Shown in pieces: positions 10,001 to 19,500 of a stretch of DNA of 50,216 bases. Made by a program: the position numbers and the translations under genes. Each line of letters opens with the position of its first letter. Position 1 is the stretch's first letter. This DNA is from Rhizaria sp. SCN 62-66 (taxonomy: Eukaryota > Rhizaria, unplaced). The stretch is taken from the NCBI GenBank assembly GCA_001724265.1, contig MEDY01000214.1:1-50216 (forward strand), given 5' to 3'. The notes under the pieces were generated by a model, which was not told where the DNA came from, did no database searches, and saw only the letters and a program-made list of their open reading frames with translations.

Positions 10001-12837
10001 AGGATGAGGGCGAGTTGCTGCCTGTGCGCATGCACCACGGACCCGGCTTCGTCGTCGGCGCCTCGCGCACCGGCGAGAGCGGCGCGCTCGCAAATATGCA
10101 CCTGCGCCTCGACGCGCTCGTCGCCGCCTGGCAGCGCCAAGCCTCCAGCAGCGCCAACAGCAGCGGCGGCAGCGCCAGCAGCAGCGGCTCTGCGTCGACT
10201 GCCGTCGTGGCAGTTGGCGGCGTGAGCGCAGCGGGCGTGAGCGGTCGCGAGGCGCGCATCCTGGACTTCGTGCTGCGCCGCGTGGGCACCTCTGGCGCGA
10301 AGCCGCTCGCGCTGCGCCTGCTGCGGCGCCTCCTGCACTGCCACGCGCCCGGCGTGCCCATCGCCGCGCCCGGGCTAGTCTCGCGCGCCTTTGCCACTGT
10401 GTGCAAGGCGCTGTCGGACGCGCCCCTGGGCCCGGCACCCATGGGCGGGCCCGCGGGCGTGGGCGTGCTGCTCGCGCCACCGCTCGTGCCGCGCGCGCGC
10501 ACACGCACCGTCACCGCGGCCATGGCGGCCGCGGCCGCGGCGGCGCGCAGGCGCAAGGCGCTGCGCAAGCGCGAGAGCGAGAGCGACGACAAAATCAGCG
10601 CCAGCGCCAACGCCAGCGGCAACGCGAGCCCGAGCGTAAGCGTCGGCGACGATGACTTCGGCGTGTTTGACGTGGACGAGGTCGATGACGAAGAGGAAGG
10701 GTCGACTTCGGCCTCTGGCTCCGACAATGACAGCAGCAACAGCAGCAACGACCGTGGCGACGATAGCGACGGGTCGGACACCGAGAACCGCCGCCGCCGC
10801 CGCTCCCGCAGCCACAGCCACCGCCGCCACAGGGACGACGGCTACACGGACGCCTCCGCGTCTGCGTCAGTGCCGTCGGTGCAGGCGCGCACTGTACCCT
10901 CGCGCGGCGCGATGCGACGGCAGCTGCGGCGCGCGCTGGTGACGCCCCCGTTCCACTCGCTCACCTCGTACCCCATCTTCATGCGTCTCTTCGCGCCCAA
11001 GCCCGCGCCCCCGCCCCCGCAGCTCCAGCAGCAGCAGCAGCAGCAGCAGGTGCGCAGCGGCCCTCCCGCCGTCGCAGCGGCACCGGAGGTCTCCGGCGGG
11101 CCCGAGCGGCGCCCGCGCAGCCACAGCCACCACGGCCGCCGTCACCGCCACGGTCACGGCCACGGCAAGCGGTCCCGCGACGACGACCCCTCGCGCGGCC
11201 CGCGGCTGGCCCCGGCCTTCTCACTCGCCGTCGCCGTCACGCCGGGCCCCGGCCCGCGGCTGGCTGCGGGCGCTGTCGGCACGTGTCCGTACCTGGTGCT
11301 CTCGCAGGCCGACATCGCGCGGCGCGTGCTGCTGCCGCTGTGGCGCGCTGGTCACCGCGCCTCGGTCGCCGCCGCCGCCGCCGCGCAGTGGGAGTGGGAG
11401 CGCGCCGGCGGCGTCCCCGCGGCGCCCGCGGCCGTCGCGGCCGCCGAGGCCGAGGCGCGCGCCACCGCCACCGCCACCGCGGCAGCGGCAGCGGCGGCCA
11501 ACAGTAGCAGTGCCAGCAGCAATGGCGAGAGCAGCAACACCGCGAGCCTTGTGCCGTCCGCGTCGGTGTCGAGCAGCAACACGGGCGCGTTGTCGGCCGT
11601 GGTCGCCGCCGCGGGCGCAGCCCCCTGGCGCATCCACAGTCTGCTCGCGCGCTACCGGCTCGAGGAGCGCGCGCGCCTGGCGCCGGCCACCTGCGCGCAG
11701 CCTGCGCCCAGCGACGCGCGCCCGCACTCGCACCGGCGCCGCGCGCTCGCCGCCGACGGCTGCGGCGGCGCCAACGACAGCGGCCGGCGGCGCGTGCGCG
11801 GCGCGGCTGGCGACGACGGCGCTGCGGGCGCGCACGGCCGCTCGCAGGTGGTCTTCGGCGGCACCGAGTACGTGCGCGCGCTGCTGCGCTGGGGGCTGCG
11901 CGTGGAGCCCGTGGTGACGCACGCGTACTTCGCGCTCCTCGCGCGCGGGCTTGGTCTCGCCGCCGCCGCTCAGCCACCGCCGATGCCGCGCCTCGCGCTC
12001 GCTAGATGCGACGACGCCGCGGTGGACGCCACGGGTGACGTGGGCGGCAGAGCGGTCGCGGGCGCGCTGAACGACGACGTGCTGCCGCTGGACCTATCGG
12101 ACCTGCACCTCACGCTACAGTACCAGGTCGTGAGCGACTCGCTCTACGTGGCCGACGCACTGGCCGAGACCGGCGATTGCGACCTACGCCGCACGCGCAT
12201 GCGCGTTGCCACCGCCTCCGCCGCCGCCGCGGTCGCCGCCGCCACCGCCGCCGCCAACGCGCACAACAACAACAGCGTCGCCGAGGCGGCGGACGCCACG
12301 GACGTCGGCATCGACCTCAACAAGGCCGCCGCTGACCTCGGCAACGGTGTCACCAGCTCAAGCACTAGCGTTAATGTGAGCTCTAGCACGAACGCTGCGC
12401 TGCTGCGGTCACTGGCGCCGCCCGAGACGAGCCTGGACTCGTACTCGGACCCCGCGGGCACGCAGCTCGCGCTGGATCTCTACCTGCGGCTGGGCGCGTC
12501 GGCGCGCATCCTGAAGCTGTACCTCTCGCGCGCGCTGGTCGTGCCCGCGCTGCGCCTGGTGTCCCCGCGTTCCCCACTCTTCGCGCAGCCGGGGCTCGGC
12601 GCGGGGGACTTCCTCCGCGCCGCGCTCGCCGCGCCCGCGCTGCCGCCCGTCGTCGCCGCCGCCACGGGCGCGCCCGGCGGGCTGAGTGTTGTCGACAAGG
12701 TCACGGTGTACAGCGTAGTGAGGTTCTTCCAGCAGCGCAACGTGGCACTGCGCGGGACGCCCGCGTTCATGCCCGAGGACGGCTGCGGCGAGTACCTGCC
12801 GGCAGTCGCCGCCATGTTCCCTAACCTCGTGCTCTAA
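7042..12837 (+). CDS. RMC1: RMC1/Mic1-family protein (Mon1-Ccz1 regulator), greatly enlarged
   Basis: RMC1 (C18orf8, Mic-1; Bulli in flies) is a subunit of the metazoan Mon1-Ccz1 complex, the Rab7 exchange factor of late endosomes. This 1931-residue product keeps both family ends. The N-terminal propeller start is at about residues 90-190 (VFFDSLHQEVILLRG, ISHDYSLLALRTSDKDVRI). The C-terminal Mic1 helical region is at about 1595-1931, with YQVVSDSLYVADAL, YLRLGASARILKLYLSRALV and the signature VRFFQQRNVALRGTPAFMP near the end. The human protein is about 657 residues. The excess is Ala/Ser tracts, an Asp/Glu run at 8401-8469, an RS-dipeptide run at 9871-9918 and His-rich segments near 9721-9805 and 11119-11166. 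The ATG at 7042 is chosen because GC-rich coding begins there; the frame extends to 6922 without it. No intron is needed. Confidence 0.85.
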   Translation: MASTRSAAVPVAPAHVGLGASVVWYTAPPADAAAAAAARGAEPPAAPLHPALALLPPGASFPPSSYAALAASSSASSPSASASSASSFSGTRVFFDSLHQEVILLRGSPPTEAFLSHRPTGRWRRFPLSFPDDPYILDAQISHDYSLLALRTSDKDVRIHDLSPVGKGAMVESRSCRGSLSSMLAVHWLPPTTHAATATAAAAQQQACASVALSAAAALPPGHPLSAAAAAIARHTANGALQPSNLSLTHAGAVAGGGSAGGSDPALADPFAVPLPALTVVPEHSDPSAVPGSLYQSQAASSSSAADAAASAAQSDSESAGEGRDAMYGVAAAIARTYARHQARLQRSRLRAAAAAAEAAVAAATAAGLPPPALAATAAADASEAVARAEAQLRLAGELVDGDDDNHDDGDNDAVEDSIEDMLAMGLLPTAFAPWPSSGNANALTHAGSNLEAEEDDDDEDEDNDDDDDDDDEDSEDTGVTALTATVREPQSLMFVTSLGVELHRMRQAGLSRTKTYALAIADHWWLAPPLDASAATRRGLAHAARRPVLPAAAPVPALLVVVSEDGVFHGLRAAAGALAKLCKFELDYGTPAAGDDNGDGDNDDTDDNEQEAKADADKSTEDGATAKSSASVVKSQQPTDAAGDDNDNADEGNDGNSQTDGKTATASSSSSSSSKTNSKSSAWAADLGHGVVRRDGSVRAIGGGLTVGGGLVAGAGNAQLGPTVVISSSSANTGSPSTAVTAASGRASASASGYRLSLARLSGRAYCVLHDEVRGVVFLLAHTLPALAPHAAAHHGAGHSAAAAAAAAAAGGGGLVQTHVLTLPQAGRHAIAVVDDTLVAVSLRDDAVSVFDVAPVSPAAAAAIAAGLPGSAVRRCEPVVVASALGQFALTSHYHHHHHSHGHGRGRSHHHHHSHRSGRRHGRSDGAGDDSGGGVSGSESESRSRSQSRSRSRSRSRQPKDTFTVSAGAGASVRERGAAGGAADEEDEGELLPVRMHHGPGFVVGASRTGESGALANMHLRLDALVAAWQRQASSSANSSGGSASSSGSASTAVVAVGGVSAAGVSGREARILDFVLRRVGTSGAKPLALRLLRRLLHCHAPGVPIAAPGLVSRAFATVCKALSDAPLGPAPMGGPAGVGVLLAPPLVPRARTRTVTAAMAAAAAAARRRKALRKRESESDDKISASANASGNASPSVSVGDDDFGVFDVDEVDDEEEGSTSASGSDNDSSNSSNDRGDDSDGSDTENRRRRRSRSHSHRRHRDDGYTDASASASVPSVQARTVPSRGAMRRQLRRALVTPPFHSLTSYPIFMRLFAPKPAPPPPQLQQQQQQQQVRSGPPAVAAAPEVSGGPERRPRSHSHHGRRHRHGHGHGKRSRDDDPSRGPRLAPAFSLAVAVTPGPGPRLAAGAVGTCPYLVLSQADIARRVLLPLWRAGHRASVAAAAAAQWEWERAGGVPAAPAAVAAAEAEARATATATAAAAAAANSSSASSNGESSNTASLVPSASVSSSNTGALSAVVAAAGAAPWRIHSLLARYRLEERARLAPATCAQPAPSDARPHSHRRRALAADGCGGANDSGRRRVRGAAGDDGAAGAHGRSQVVFGGTEYVRALLRWGLRVEPVVTHAYFALLARGLGLAAAAQPPPMPRLALARCDDAAVDATGDVGGRAVAGALNDDVLPLDLSDLHLTLQYQVVSDSLYVADALAETGDCDLRRTRMRVATASAAAAVAAATAAANAHNNNSVAEAADATDVGIDLNKAAADLGNGVTSSSTSVNVSSSTNAALLRSLAPPETSLDSYSDPAGTQLALDLYLRLGASARILKLYLSRALVVPALRLVSPRSPLFAQPGLGAGDFLRAALAAPALPPVVAAATGAPGGLSVVDKVTVYSVVRFFQQRNVALRGTPAFMPEDGCGEYLPAVAAMFPNLVL
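8401..8469. repeat. Asp/Glu-coding GAC/GAG repeat in RMC1
   Basis: This is a near-continuous run of GAC, GAG and GAT triplets giving an acidic stretch of about 23 residues. Mixed codons argue against a very recent slippage event. Confidence 0.7.
9721..9805. repeat. His-rich (CAC/CAT, CACGGN) repeat in RMC1
   Basis: Clusters of CAC/CAT triplets and CACGGN hexamers encode runs of His and His-Gly inside the insertion of the RMC1 homologue. Similar DNA occurs in the LRR, carrier and DP genes. Confidence 0.7.
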
Positions 12838-13442
12838 GGCATGCTGTTAAGTGAGTGCGACTTGAAATGACAATGTGCTTTTGCGTTTTATTGTGTCAAA
12901 GGAGCGAAGACACTTGCTATATATATAATTGTATTGCAGATATGTACGTAGTATTGGTTGAATGCAGTTTAGAATTCTTGGTTTGTTTGTATTTTGACTA
13001 GAGTATATCAAGCAAGAGATCTTGGTTGATTGAGTGTCACGCGTGCTTAAGAATGCGTCATCCATATAAACCATAAAGAAGTCATTATTCGTTTAAACGA
13101 ACAAGCTTGTGGTAAATTATTGCGCATGTTTGAAATGATAATGTAAATGCAGCTTGTTTGTCAAACGTCGCGATATGCATTATTTTAAAACAGTTCAAAA
13201 TGTACGGATGCAGTGCAACGGGTGGGAGAGGCAAAACCGTTGTGGTGTTTTGAACAGCCCTTTTTAAAAGCATATCATGTGCTCTGAACCTCTCGTCAAA
13301 TCGTCTGTTGCTACATTGCCCTTTCAATCACTTAATTTATAATACTCCTCTCTTATTATTCATTCTTCCGTTGCGTAGCCATAGCGTTTATCCAAGTCAA
13401 AGCGAGCCCCTGCACCAACAGCTCGTCCTCTGCTTTTTCTCC
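12838..13442. other. AT-rich spacer between RMC1 and the LRR gene
   Basis: This 605-base gap lies between two plus-strand genes. It should hold the RMC1 3' UTR and the LRR-gene promoter. The last 100 bases before the ATG are pyrimidine-rich, as seen upstream of other genes here. No conserved frame or RNA gene was seen. Confidence 0.55.
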
Positions 13443-16322
13443 ATGGCGTCCCTCACGCCGTTCGGCCGCTCCACGCAGGCCCGGACAGGCCCGGCCACCG
13501 GCTTTGTGAACCCGACGTCCCCGATGTTTTCTTCCCCCTCGGGTGCCTACAAGGGCCCCAACAGCGTTTTCGGCTCTGCACGCCCTCCTGGAGCTGTCGG
13601 AGCAAGCGACGACTCGCCCGCGTGCGACTCGTCCTCCTCCGGGGCCGCTGCAGCGGGCGCAGTGACTCTGAGCATGGTGACCGGCGCGATCCGCAAGAAG
13701 TTTGGCGGCGCCGTTGATGTTGACGCCGCCACGGCTTACTTCTCGCAGCTGCATCTCACCGGGCGCGGCCTCACGCGCATCGCGCCCCTCCTGCCCCCCG
13801 CCCCCGCGAACGCCAACAGTAGCAGCAGCACTAGCAGCGAAGGCGGCGACGACACGGCTCCCGTGGCCGTGGCGGCGCCGACGCGCGCGGTGTCATTTCT
13901 GCAGTCGTGTCTGAAGCTCTCGCAGGCGTACTTCGATCACAACTCGCTCGTTGACATCACCGGACTCGCCGCGGCCGCGCCGGGGCTCACCGCGCTCTCC
14001 CTACGCGACAACGCGCTGTCCTCGGGGGTGACGCCCGAGCTGGGCCGCCTCCGCGCGCTTAAGAGCGTGCAGTTGGGCGGCAACGGCGTCCGCGTCGTCG
14101 CTGGGCTCGAGCTCGCGTACATGCCCCCCGAAAACGGCGACGACGGCGGCGCAGGCAGCTACAACGACGTCGACGTTGGCATCAGCGACCTCAACCTCGC
14201 CAACCAAAGCGCTGCCGTGTACACCGGCGCCTTCTGCAGCGCCACGCCCGCCGTGGACCCCGCCAGCACGGCGCACGGGCGCGCGCTGGCCGCGGCGCCG
14301 GCTGCGCTGTCTCAGCAGCTGCTGGCGTCGTCGCTCATCGCGGGCGCCGCCGAATACCTGGAGGACCCGCTGGGGCGCGTCGGTGGGCCCTACGTGCTGC
14401 GCGCCGGCGCCCCGCGCGTGGTGTTCTCGGCGCGCAGCATCGCCGCGCTGGCGCCAACGCTACGTGCGCTGGACCTGAGCCACAACGGCATCGACTCGCT
14501 CCAGGCCATGGGCGACTACGATGCCTCGGCTGCGCTCGACTGCAAAGAGAACAACAACGGCGACCCTGGCGACGGCCACGGTCAGTCTGCAGCGGAGGTT
14601 GGCGACGGCAACGACGACAACGGCGACGCTGACGCGGCTGCACTGAAGCCGCGCCGGCCCTCCGCCCCGCGCAGCGGCGTGCTGGGCTACATCTGGGACT
14701 TGTCCAACTTGATCTCGCTCAACCTTTCAGGCAACAACCTGACGGACCTGACCGAGGTGGTGCAGCTCTGCCGCGGCTGCCCCGGCCTGCGCTCTCTTAA
14801 CCTCTCGGGCAACCCGGTCGCGAAGCTCAAGCGCTGCCGCGAGATGGCCATCCTGCTGTGTCCGTCTCTGTCGCTGCTCGACGACAAGCCCGTGCTGCCG
14901 CAGGAGCGCGAGTTCTACCTCGCGCAGCGCCGCCACCGCAACCAGTCCGCCGACGCCGCCGCCGACGCTGCCGCCACGGCCGCGGCCGCGCGCAGGCACA
15001 ACGCCGCCTTCGCGGCAGCAATGGCCTCGGCGACGGGGCCCGATCCGGCGCGCGAAGTTGCCGCCGCCGCGCGCGCGCCCAGCTTCCCCGTCACGCGCGC
15101 GGGGCAGCCGATCGACCTGTACCCGGCGGGCGGGCTGCTCGGCAACGGCGGGCTGGGTGAGCACAACGGCGGCACCGGCCCCGCCGCCAGGGACGCGCGC
15201 GCGCGGGGCTTCTGTGCCGTCGGCAACAGCCTCAGCGCATCGACGCCCACCGGCGCGAGCGCTGCTGCTGTTGCTGCTGCTGGTGGCGCTGCGACGACTG
15301 GGACGGGAGCCAAGTTCGGCCGCCGGTCGCGGCAAAACAGCGCCAACGTCACCACGCGCAACAACAATACCCCGGCCACGCTCTCCACCGACCACACACA
15401 CGCGCACGCGCACGGCCACGGCCACGGCGCCGGCGCTGCTGAGAGCGGGGCGGCGGAGTCTGGCATGACCGGGACGGGCGTGGTGTCCGCGCTGCACCCG
15501 GCGGCGACGGGCTACTCCACCGCCAGCGCTGCCATGCCGGCGCGCCTGCCCTACTCGCCGCAGGCCGTGCGCCCCGGACCCACGCTCCACACTCAGACCG
15601 TCGGCGGTAGCCACGGCGGCCACGCAGGCCACAGCGCGGGTGGATATGCCGGCGCCTACGGCGGCGGTGGTGGCTACGGCGGAGGCGCAAGCTACGGCGC
15701 TGGCGCTGGCGCTGGTGCTGGCGCAGGGGGATATAACTACCCCAGCGCCAGTGGCAGCAGCGCCGGTAGCGGCAGCGGCGGTGGCTACGCCTTCCTGAAC
15801 CGCGGCGGCAACGGTGCCGGCAGCGGTCCAAGCGCCGCGCCGTCCTGGGCCGCCTCGCCGGGCTCCCCCTCGGCGACCTCGCCCACCGCGAGCAGCAGCA
15901 GCAGCCCCGGTGCTGGCGCTGGCGCGGGCGCGGGGACTGTGATGATGTCCGCAGGCGTCAACGGCGCCGGTGCGCCCGCCGCGCTGCCCGTCGCCGGCGG
16001 CCGGCCCGCCTTCGGCAGCGCGCTCACCCGCCCCGCGCGTGGGCCATTCCCGGCTAACCCCGGTCCGGCGACGGGCGGCGCGCCCGGCGGGTTCGGTGCC
16101 AACCGCGGCGTGGGCGGCTACGGCGGCGGCGGCGGGGCCGGCCGCGGCGGGGCGCTGTTCATCAAGCGGACGAATCAGTCTTCGGTGGACATGACCGCGG
16201 CGATGAACGCCGACCGCGACGAGGGCGCTGAGCAGCAACAGCACTACGGGGCCGGAGGCTCTAGTGCTGGTGCTGGTATGGGAAGCAGTCCCAAGGTGGC
16301 AGTGAAGCAAGTGCGCTTTTGA
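13443..16322 (+). CDS. Leucine-rich repeat protein with DNAAF1-like cap
   Basis: The 959-residue product carries SDS22-type leucine-rich repeats. They are at about residues 146-222 (LSQAYFDHNSLVDITGL, LTALSLRDNALS, LKSVQLGGNGV), 336-356 (LRALDLSHNGIDSL) and 416-486 (LISLNLSGNNLTDLTEVV, LRSLNLSGNPVAKLKR). The last repeat is followed by LLCPSLSLLDDKPVLPQER, which resembles the cap of the dynein assembly factor DNAAF1/LRRC50 (LDDRPVFPKDR). From about residue 490 onward it is Ala/Gly/Ser/His low complexity, with a HGHGHG run near 15410 and a basic C-terminus (VKQVRF). The ATG at 13443 marks the start of GC-rich coding. A ciliary role is inferred from the cap only; a general LRR adaptor is the alternative. 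A polyA-signal-like AATAAA lies at 16453-16458. Confidence 0.8.
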   Translation: MASLTPFGRSTQARTGPATGFVNPTSPMFSSPSGAYKGPNSVFGSARPPGAVGASDDSPACDSSSSGAAAAGAVTLSMVTGAIRKKFGGAVDVDAATAYFSQLHLTGRGLTRIAPLLPPAPANANSSSSTSSEGGDDTAPVAVAAPTRAVSFLQSCLKLSQAYFDHNSLVDITGLAAAAPGLTALSLRDNALSSGVTPELGRLRALKSVQLGGNGVRVVAGLELAYMPPENGDDGGAGSYNDVDVGISDLNLANQSAAVYTGAFCSATPAVDPASTAHGRALAAAPAALSQQLLASSLIAGAAEYLEDPLGRVGGPYVLRAGAPRVVFSARSIAALAPTLRALDLSHNGIDSLQAMGDYDASAALDCKENNNGDPGDGHGQSAAEVGDGNDDNGDADAAALKPRRPSAPRSGVLGYIWDLSNLISLNLSGNNLTDLTEVVQLCRGCPGLRSLNLSGNPVAKLKRCREMAILLCPSLSLLDDKPVLPQEREFYLAQRRHRNQSADAAADAAATAAAARRHNAAFAAAMASATGPDPAREVAAAARAPSFPVTRAGQPIDLYPAGGLLGNGGLGEHNGGTGPAARDARARGFCAVGNSLSASTPTGASAAAVAAAGGAATTGTGAKFGRRSRQNSANVTTRNNNTPATLSTDHTHAHAHGHGHGAGAAESGAAESGMTGTGVVSALHPAATGYSTASAAMPARLPYSPQAVRPGPTLHTQTVGGSHGGHAGHSAGGYAGAYGGGGGYGGGASYGAGAGAGAGAGGYNYPSASGSSAGSGSGGGYAFLNRGGNGAGSGPSAAPSWAASPGSPSATSPTASSSSSPGAGAGAGAGTVMMSAGVNGAGAPAALPVAGGRPAFGSALTRPARGPFPANPGPATGGAPGGFGANRGVGGYGGGGGAGRGGALFIKRTNQSSVDMTAAMNADRDEGAEQQQHYGAGGSSAGAGMGSSPKVAVKQVRF

Positions 16323-16589
16323 ACAGAACAATATTAATCGTTGATGAAGGGGCCATATTGTGACGAGTGAGTTGTGAAATCGAGAGTGTATTTCAATCGT
16401 GTCTTTTGTTTTCACAAAAGCGAACGAGTCATGAGACGCTCTTCTTAGCGTGAATAAATAATATTTAGAAATAGTTAATAGATAATCTGACATTATCATA
16501 TAAATACAGTTAGAGTTCAAAAACCAAAGCAAGGCGTCACACACGATGCAACATCGTTTTTTTCCTTAGCGTCCTTCGGGCAAGTGTTT

Positions 16590-19500
16590 TTACTTCCTGC
16601 TGTTTTTGAACTCATCCATGGCGGCGGCCTCCCTGCGCGCGTCTCTGCCGGCCTTGCCGCCGCTGAGCGCGCTGGCGACGATGGGCATGACTGCCGCGAC
16701 TGCCGCGCGCTCGGTCTCGCCGGAGCGGCGGATGCGGACCTCGAGCGCGACAACCTTGGAGACCTGGTACGCCGTCATGATGGCGACCGAGACAGGTAGA
16801 TACGACAGCGTGCGCGGGACGACGCCAGCCATGAGCGCGCGCGGGCCCTCTTCGGTGAGCAGCCGCGTGAGCAGCACGCGCATGGTGAGCCCGTCGCCGC
16901 GGCGCGCGAGGACCATGAGGCGCGTGCGGCACACGTCGACAGGGTTCGTCAGCACGATCGACGCAACGCCCGCCAGCGCGGCGGCCAGATGCTGCACCCA
17001 CCAGGGATGCTCCTCGAGCAGCGCCACGCAGCGCGGCGACAGCAGCGGCGGCGTCAGCGCGGTCCCCGTCGACAAGAACGACAGCGAACCTGGCGCCGCG
17101 CGCATCCAGGACACGGTCGCCGTCAGCGGCGCCAGCGCCTCCATGAACAGCGAGAAGGTGCCCCACCAGACGGCGGACGAGGTCGAGAAGAGGAACGCCG
17201 AGGCCACGACGCCGCGGTAGAAGGCGCCGATGCCGTCCGCGCGGTAGATGTCCCGAGCCAGCGCTAGCGACGGCAGCCGCCACGGCGACAGCGGGCCCGG
17301 GGCCGGCTGCTGCGCGCGCGCCGCCGCGGCAGCGAGCGCCGTCGCGGACGCGGCCGCGGTCGGCGGGGCAGTGGCCGCGGCAGCGGCGGGCAGGACGGGA
17401 ACCGCGGCGGCGGCGGCCCTGGCGGTCTCGAGCGCGGCCGCGGTCGCCGCGGAGGCCGTGACGGGCGGGAGCACTGCGGGCACCGCGGCGGAGACCGAGG
17501 CGGGGAGGCTCTTGCCCAGCGCAGTGCGCAGCCCGAAGCGGCGGCGGCGCACCGCAGCCGCGATGCTCGACGTTGTCTGCGATAGAGAACCGTACGCCGA
17601 GCCCGCCGGAGCCGGAGCCGGAGCGGACGCGGGCGCGGGCGCGGGCGCAACGGCAGGAGCGGCGACAGCGGCGACAGGCACTGCGGCAGCCGGAACGGGA
17701 GCTGTGGGAGCGGCTGTGGCGGAGCTAGAGGCGCCAAAGCGAGCGAGCATGCGGGAAATCAGGCTGCCGTTGCTCTGCGGCGCCTGTGTCTGCGCAATCG
17801 TCGCTGTCGTCGCTGCCGGCGCCGCGCCGGCAGCGCCTGCAGGGGCGGCGGCGGGCGGCGCCGCGGGAGCAGCAGCGGCGGGCGCAACAGCAGCAGGAGC
17901 AGCAGGGACGGAGACAGGCTTACCAGCAGCAGCAGGCACAGCCGCAGCCGTTGCCGCGGGCGCAGAGGCATGTGCTGCCGCAGGCGCAGCAGCAGCAGCG
18001 GCGACAGGAGCACTCGCCGTCGTCGCCGCAGCCGGTGCAGCGGCAGTTGTCGCAGGCGCAGCAGGGGCAGCAGCAGGAGCGGCAGCGGCAGCGGCGGCAG
18101 GAGCGACGGCTGGGGCCGCGGGGGGAGGCGCGGTCTGTGCCGGCTTGGCCACGAACTCGGTCAGCGGCGCCATTGGGGCCACAGCAGCCTGCGCGGCGGC
18201 CACTACCGACGCCGCCGCCGCCGCCGCCGCTGGCTCCACGGCCGCCACCGCGGCGGCGTTGGTCGCGGCGGCCGCGGCGGTCGCGGCGGCAGACGCGGCG
18301 GCGGACGCGGCAGTCGCGGCCGTGGCTGCGGCGGTCGCGGCCGCGGTCGCTGCGGTAGTCGCGGCGGACGCGGCAGTGGCGGCCGTCGCGGCGGCGGCCG
18401 GCAAGACGGTCGCAGCAAGAGTCGCCGCGGCAGCGGGGGCGGCGGGGGCGGGGCGCGGCAAGGGCAGGGGGTTTAGAGTGCGGCGGCCAGGGCCAGCGCC
18501 AACCGAGGCCGCGTGCGCCGCGGCGTTGGACGGCGCAGCGGCGCCACCGCCCCCGGCCCCGGCAGCAGTCGTGGCGGGGGCGGCAATGGCGGGGGCGGCG
18601 GGCGCGGCGGCGTTGGCGGCGACGGCGGAGGAGGCTGGGACCACGTTGGGCGCAGCAGCGGCGGCACCAGCGGGCGCAGCGGCAACTGGGGCAGCGGCAC
18701 CGGGGGCAGCGGCTGCCACGGGGGCGGGGGTCGGCTGCAGCGTGTGGCCGTGGCCGTGGCCGTGGCCGTGGTGACCGTGAGCGTGGCCGTGGCCGGCACG
18801 AGCGTTGTGGCCCGTAGCAGCAGCAGTGCCAGCAGCTGTGGTGGCAGGCGTGGTCGTTGCGGCGGGAACGGGCGCCCCGCCCGCGGCCACAGCGGCCGCG
18901 GCCGCGGCGGCCCCCGCAGCGGTGACGGCCTCAGCCGCGGCCGCCGCGGTGACTGCCGCCGCCGAGGCCGCGGTCGCCGCAGCCGTGGCCGCCGCAGCCG
19001 CCGCGGCCGCGACACGGGGCGCGCGCAGGGCCGTGTTCTCCGCGGCGCGCGCGCGCGACTGCACCATGAGGCGCTGAACGACAATGTCGATAGGGTTGCA
19101 GATGGCCTGGTAAGCGAAGGACGCGCCGAAGCCCGCCAGCGCGTCGCGTGCGGGGTCGATGGCAGCCTCGGGGATGCGTTGGTACACGTCGTTGGCCGTC
19201 TTGATTAGCGAGCGCAAATGCTCGTACATCCAGAAGTAGATCTGGCGCAGCGCCGTGTGCGCCAGCGAGGGTGCGAAGCCGCGGAAAAGCCCGCGCACGC
19301 CCTCGGTGGCCAGGATCGACCGCAGAATCGGGATCGAGCGCGGCAGGTTGCCCTCGCGGGACGCCTTGAGGTCCGTCTGGATGCGCGTTTTGACTGTAAA
19401 CGAGGGGGTCGGAAAAACAACAGATAAGAGGAAAATCAAGACAAAAACGTTAGAATTAATATCAATAAAAAACAGAAATTAAATCTTATGGAAGACATCA

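Noticed and set aside
14727-16544. 605-codon open frame on the minus strand
   Set aside because: Antisense to the LRR gene. It runs into AT-rich 3' flank with changed codon use and has no recognisable domain.
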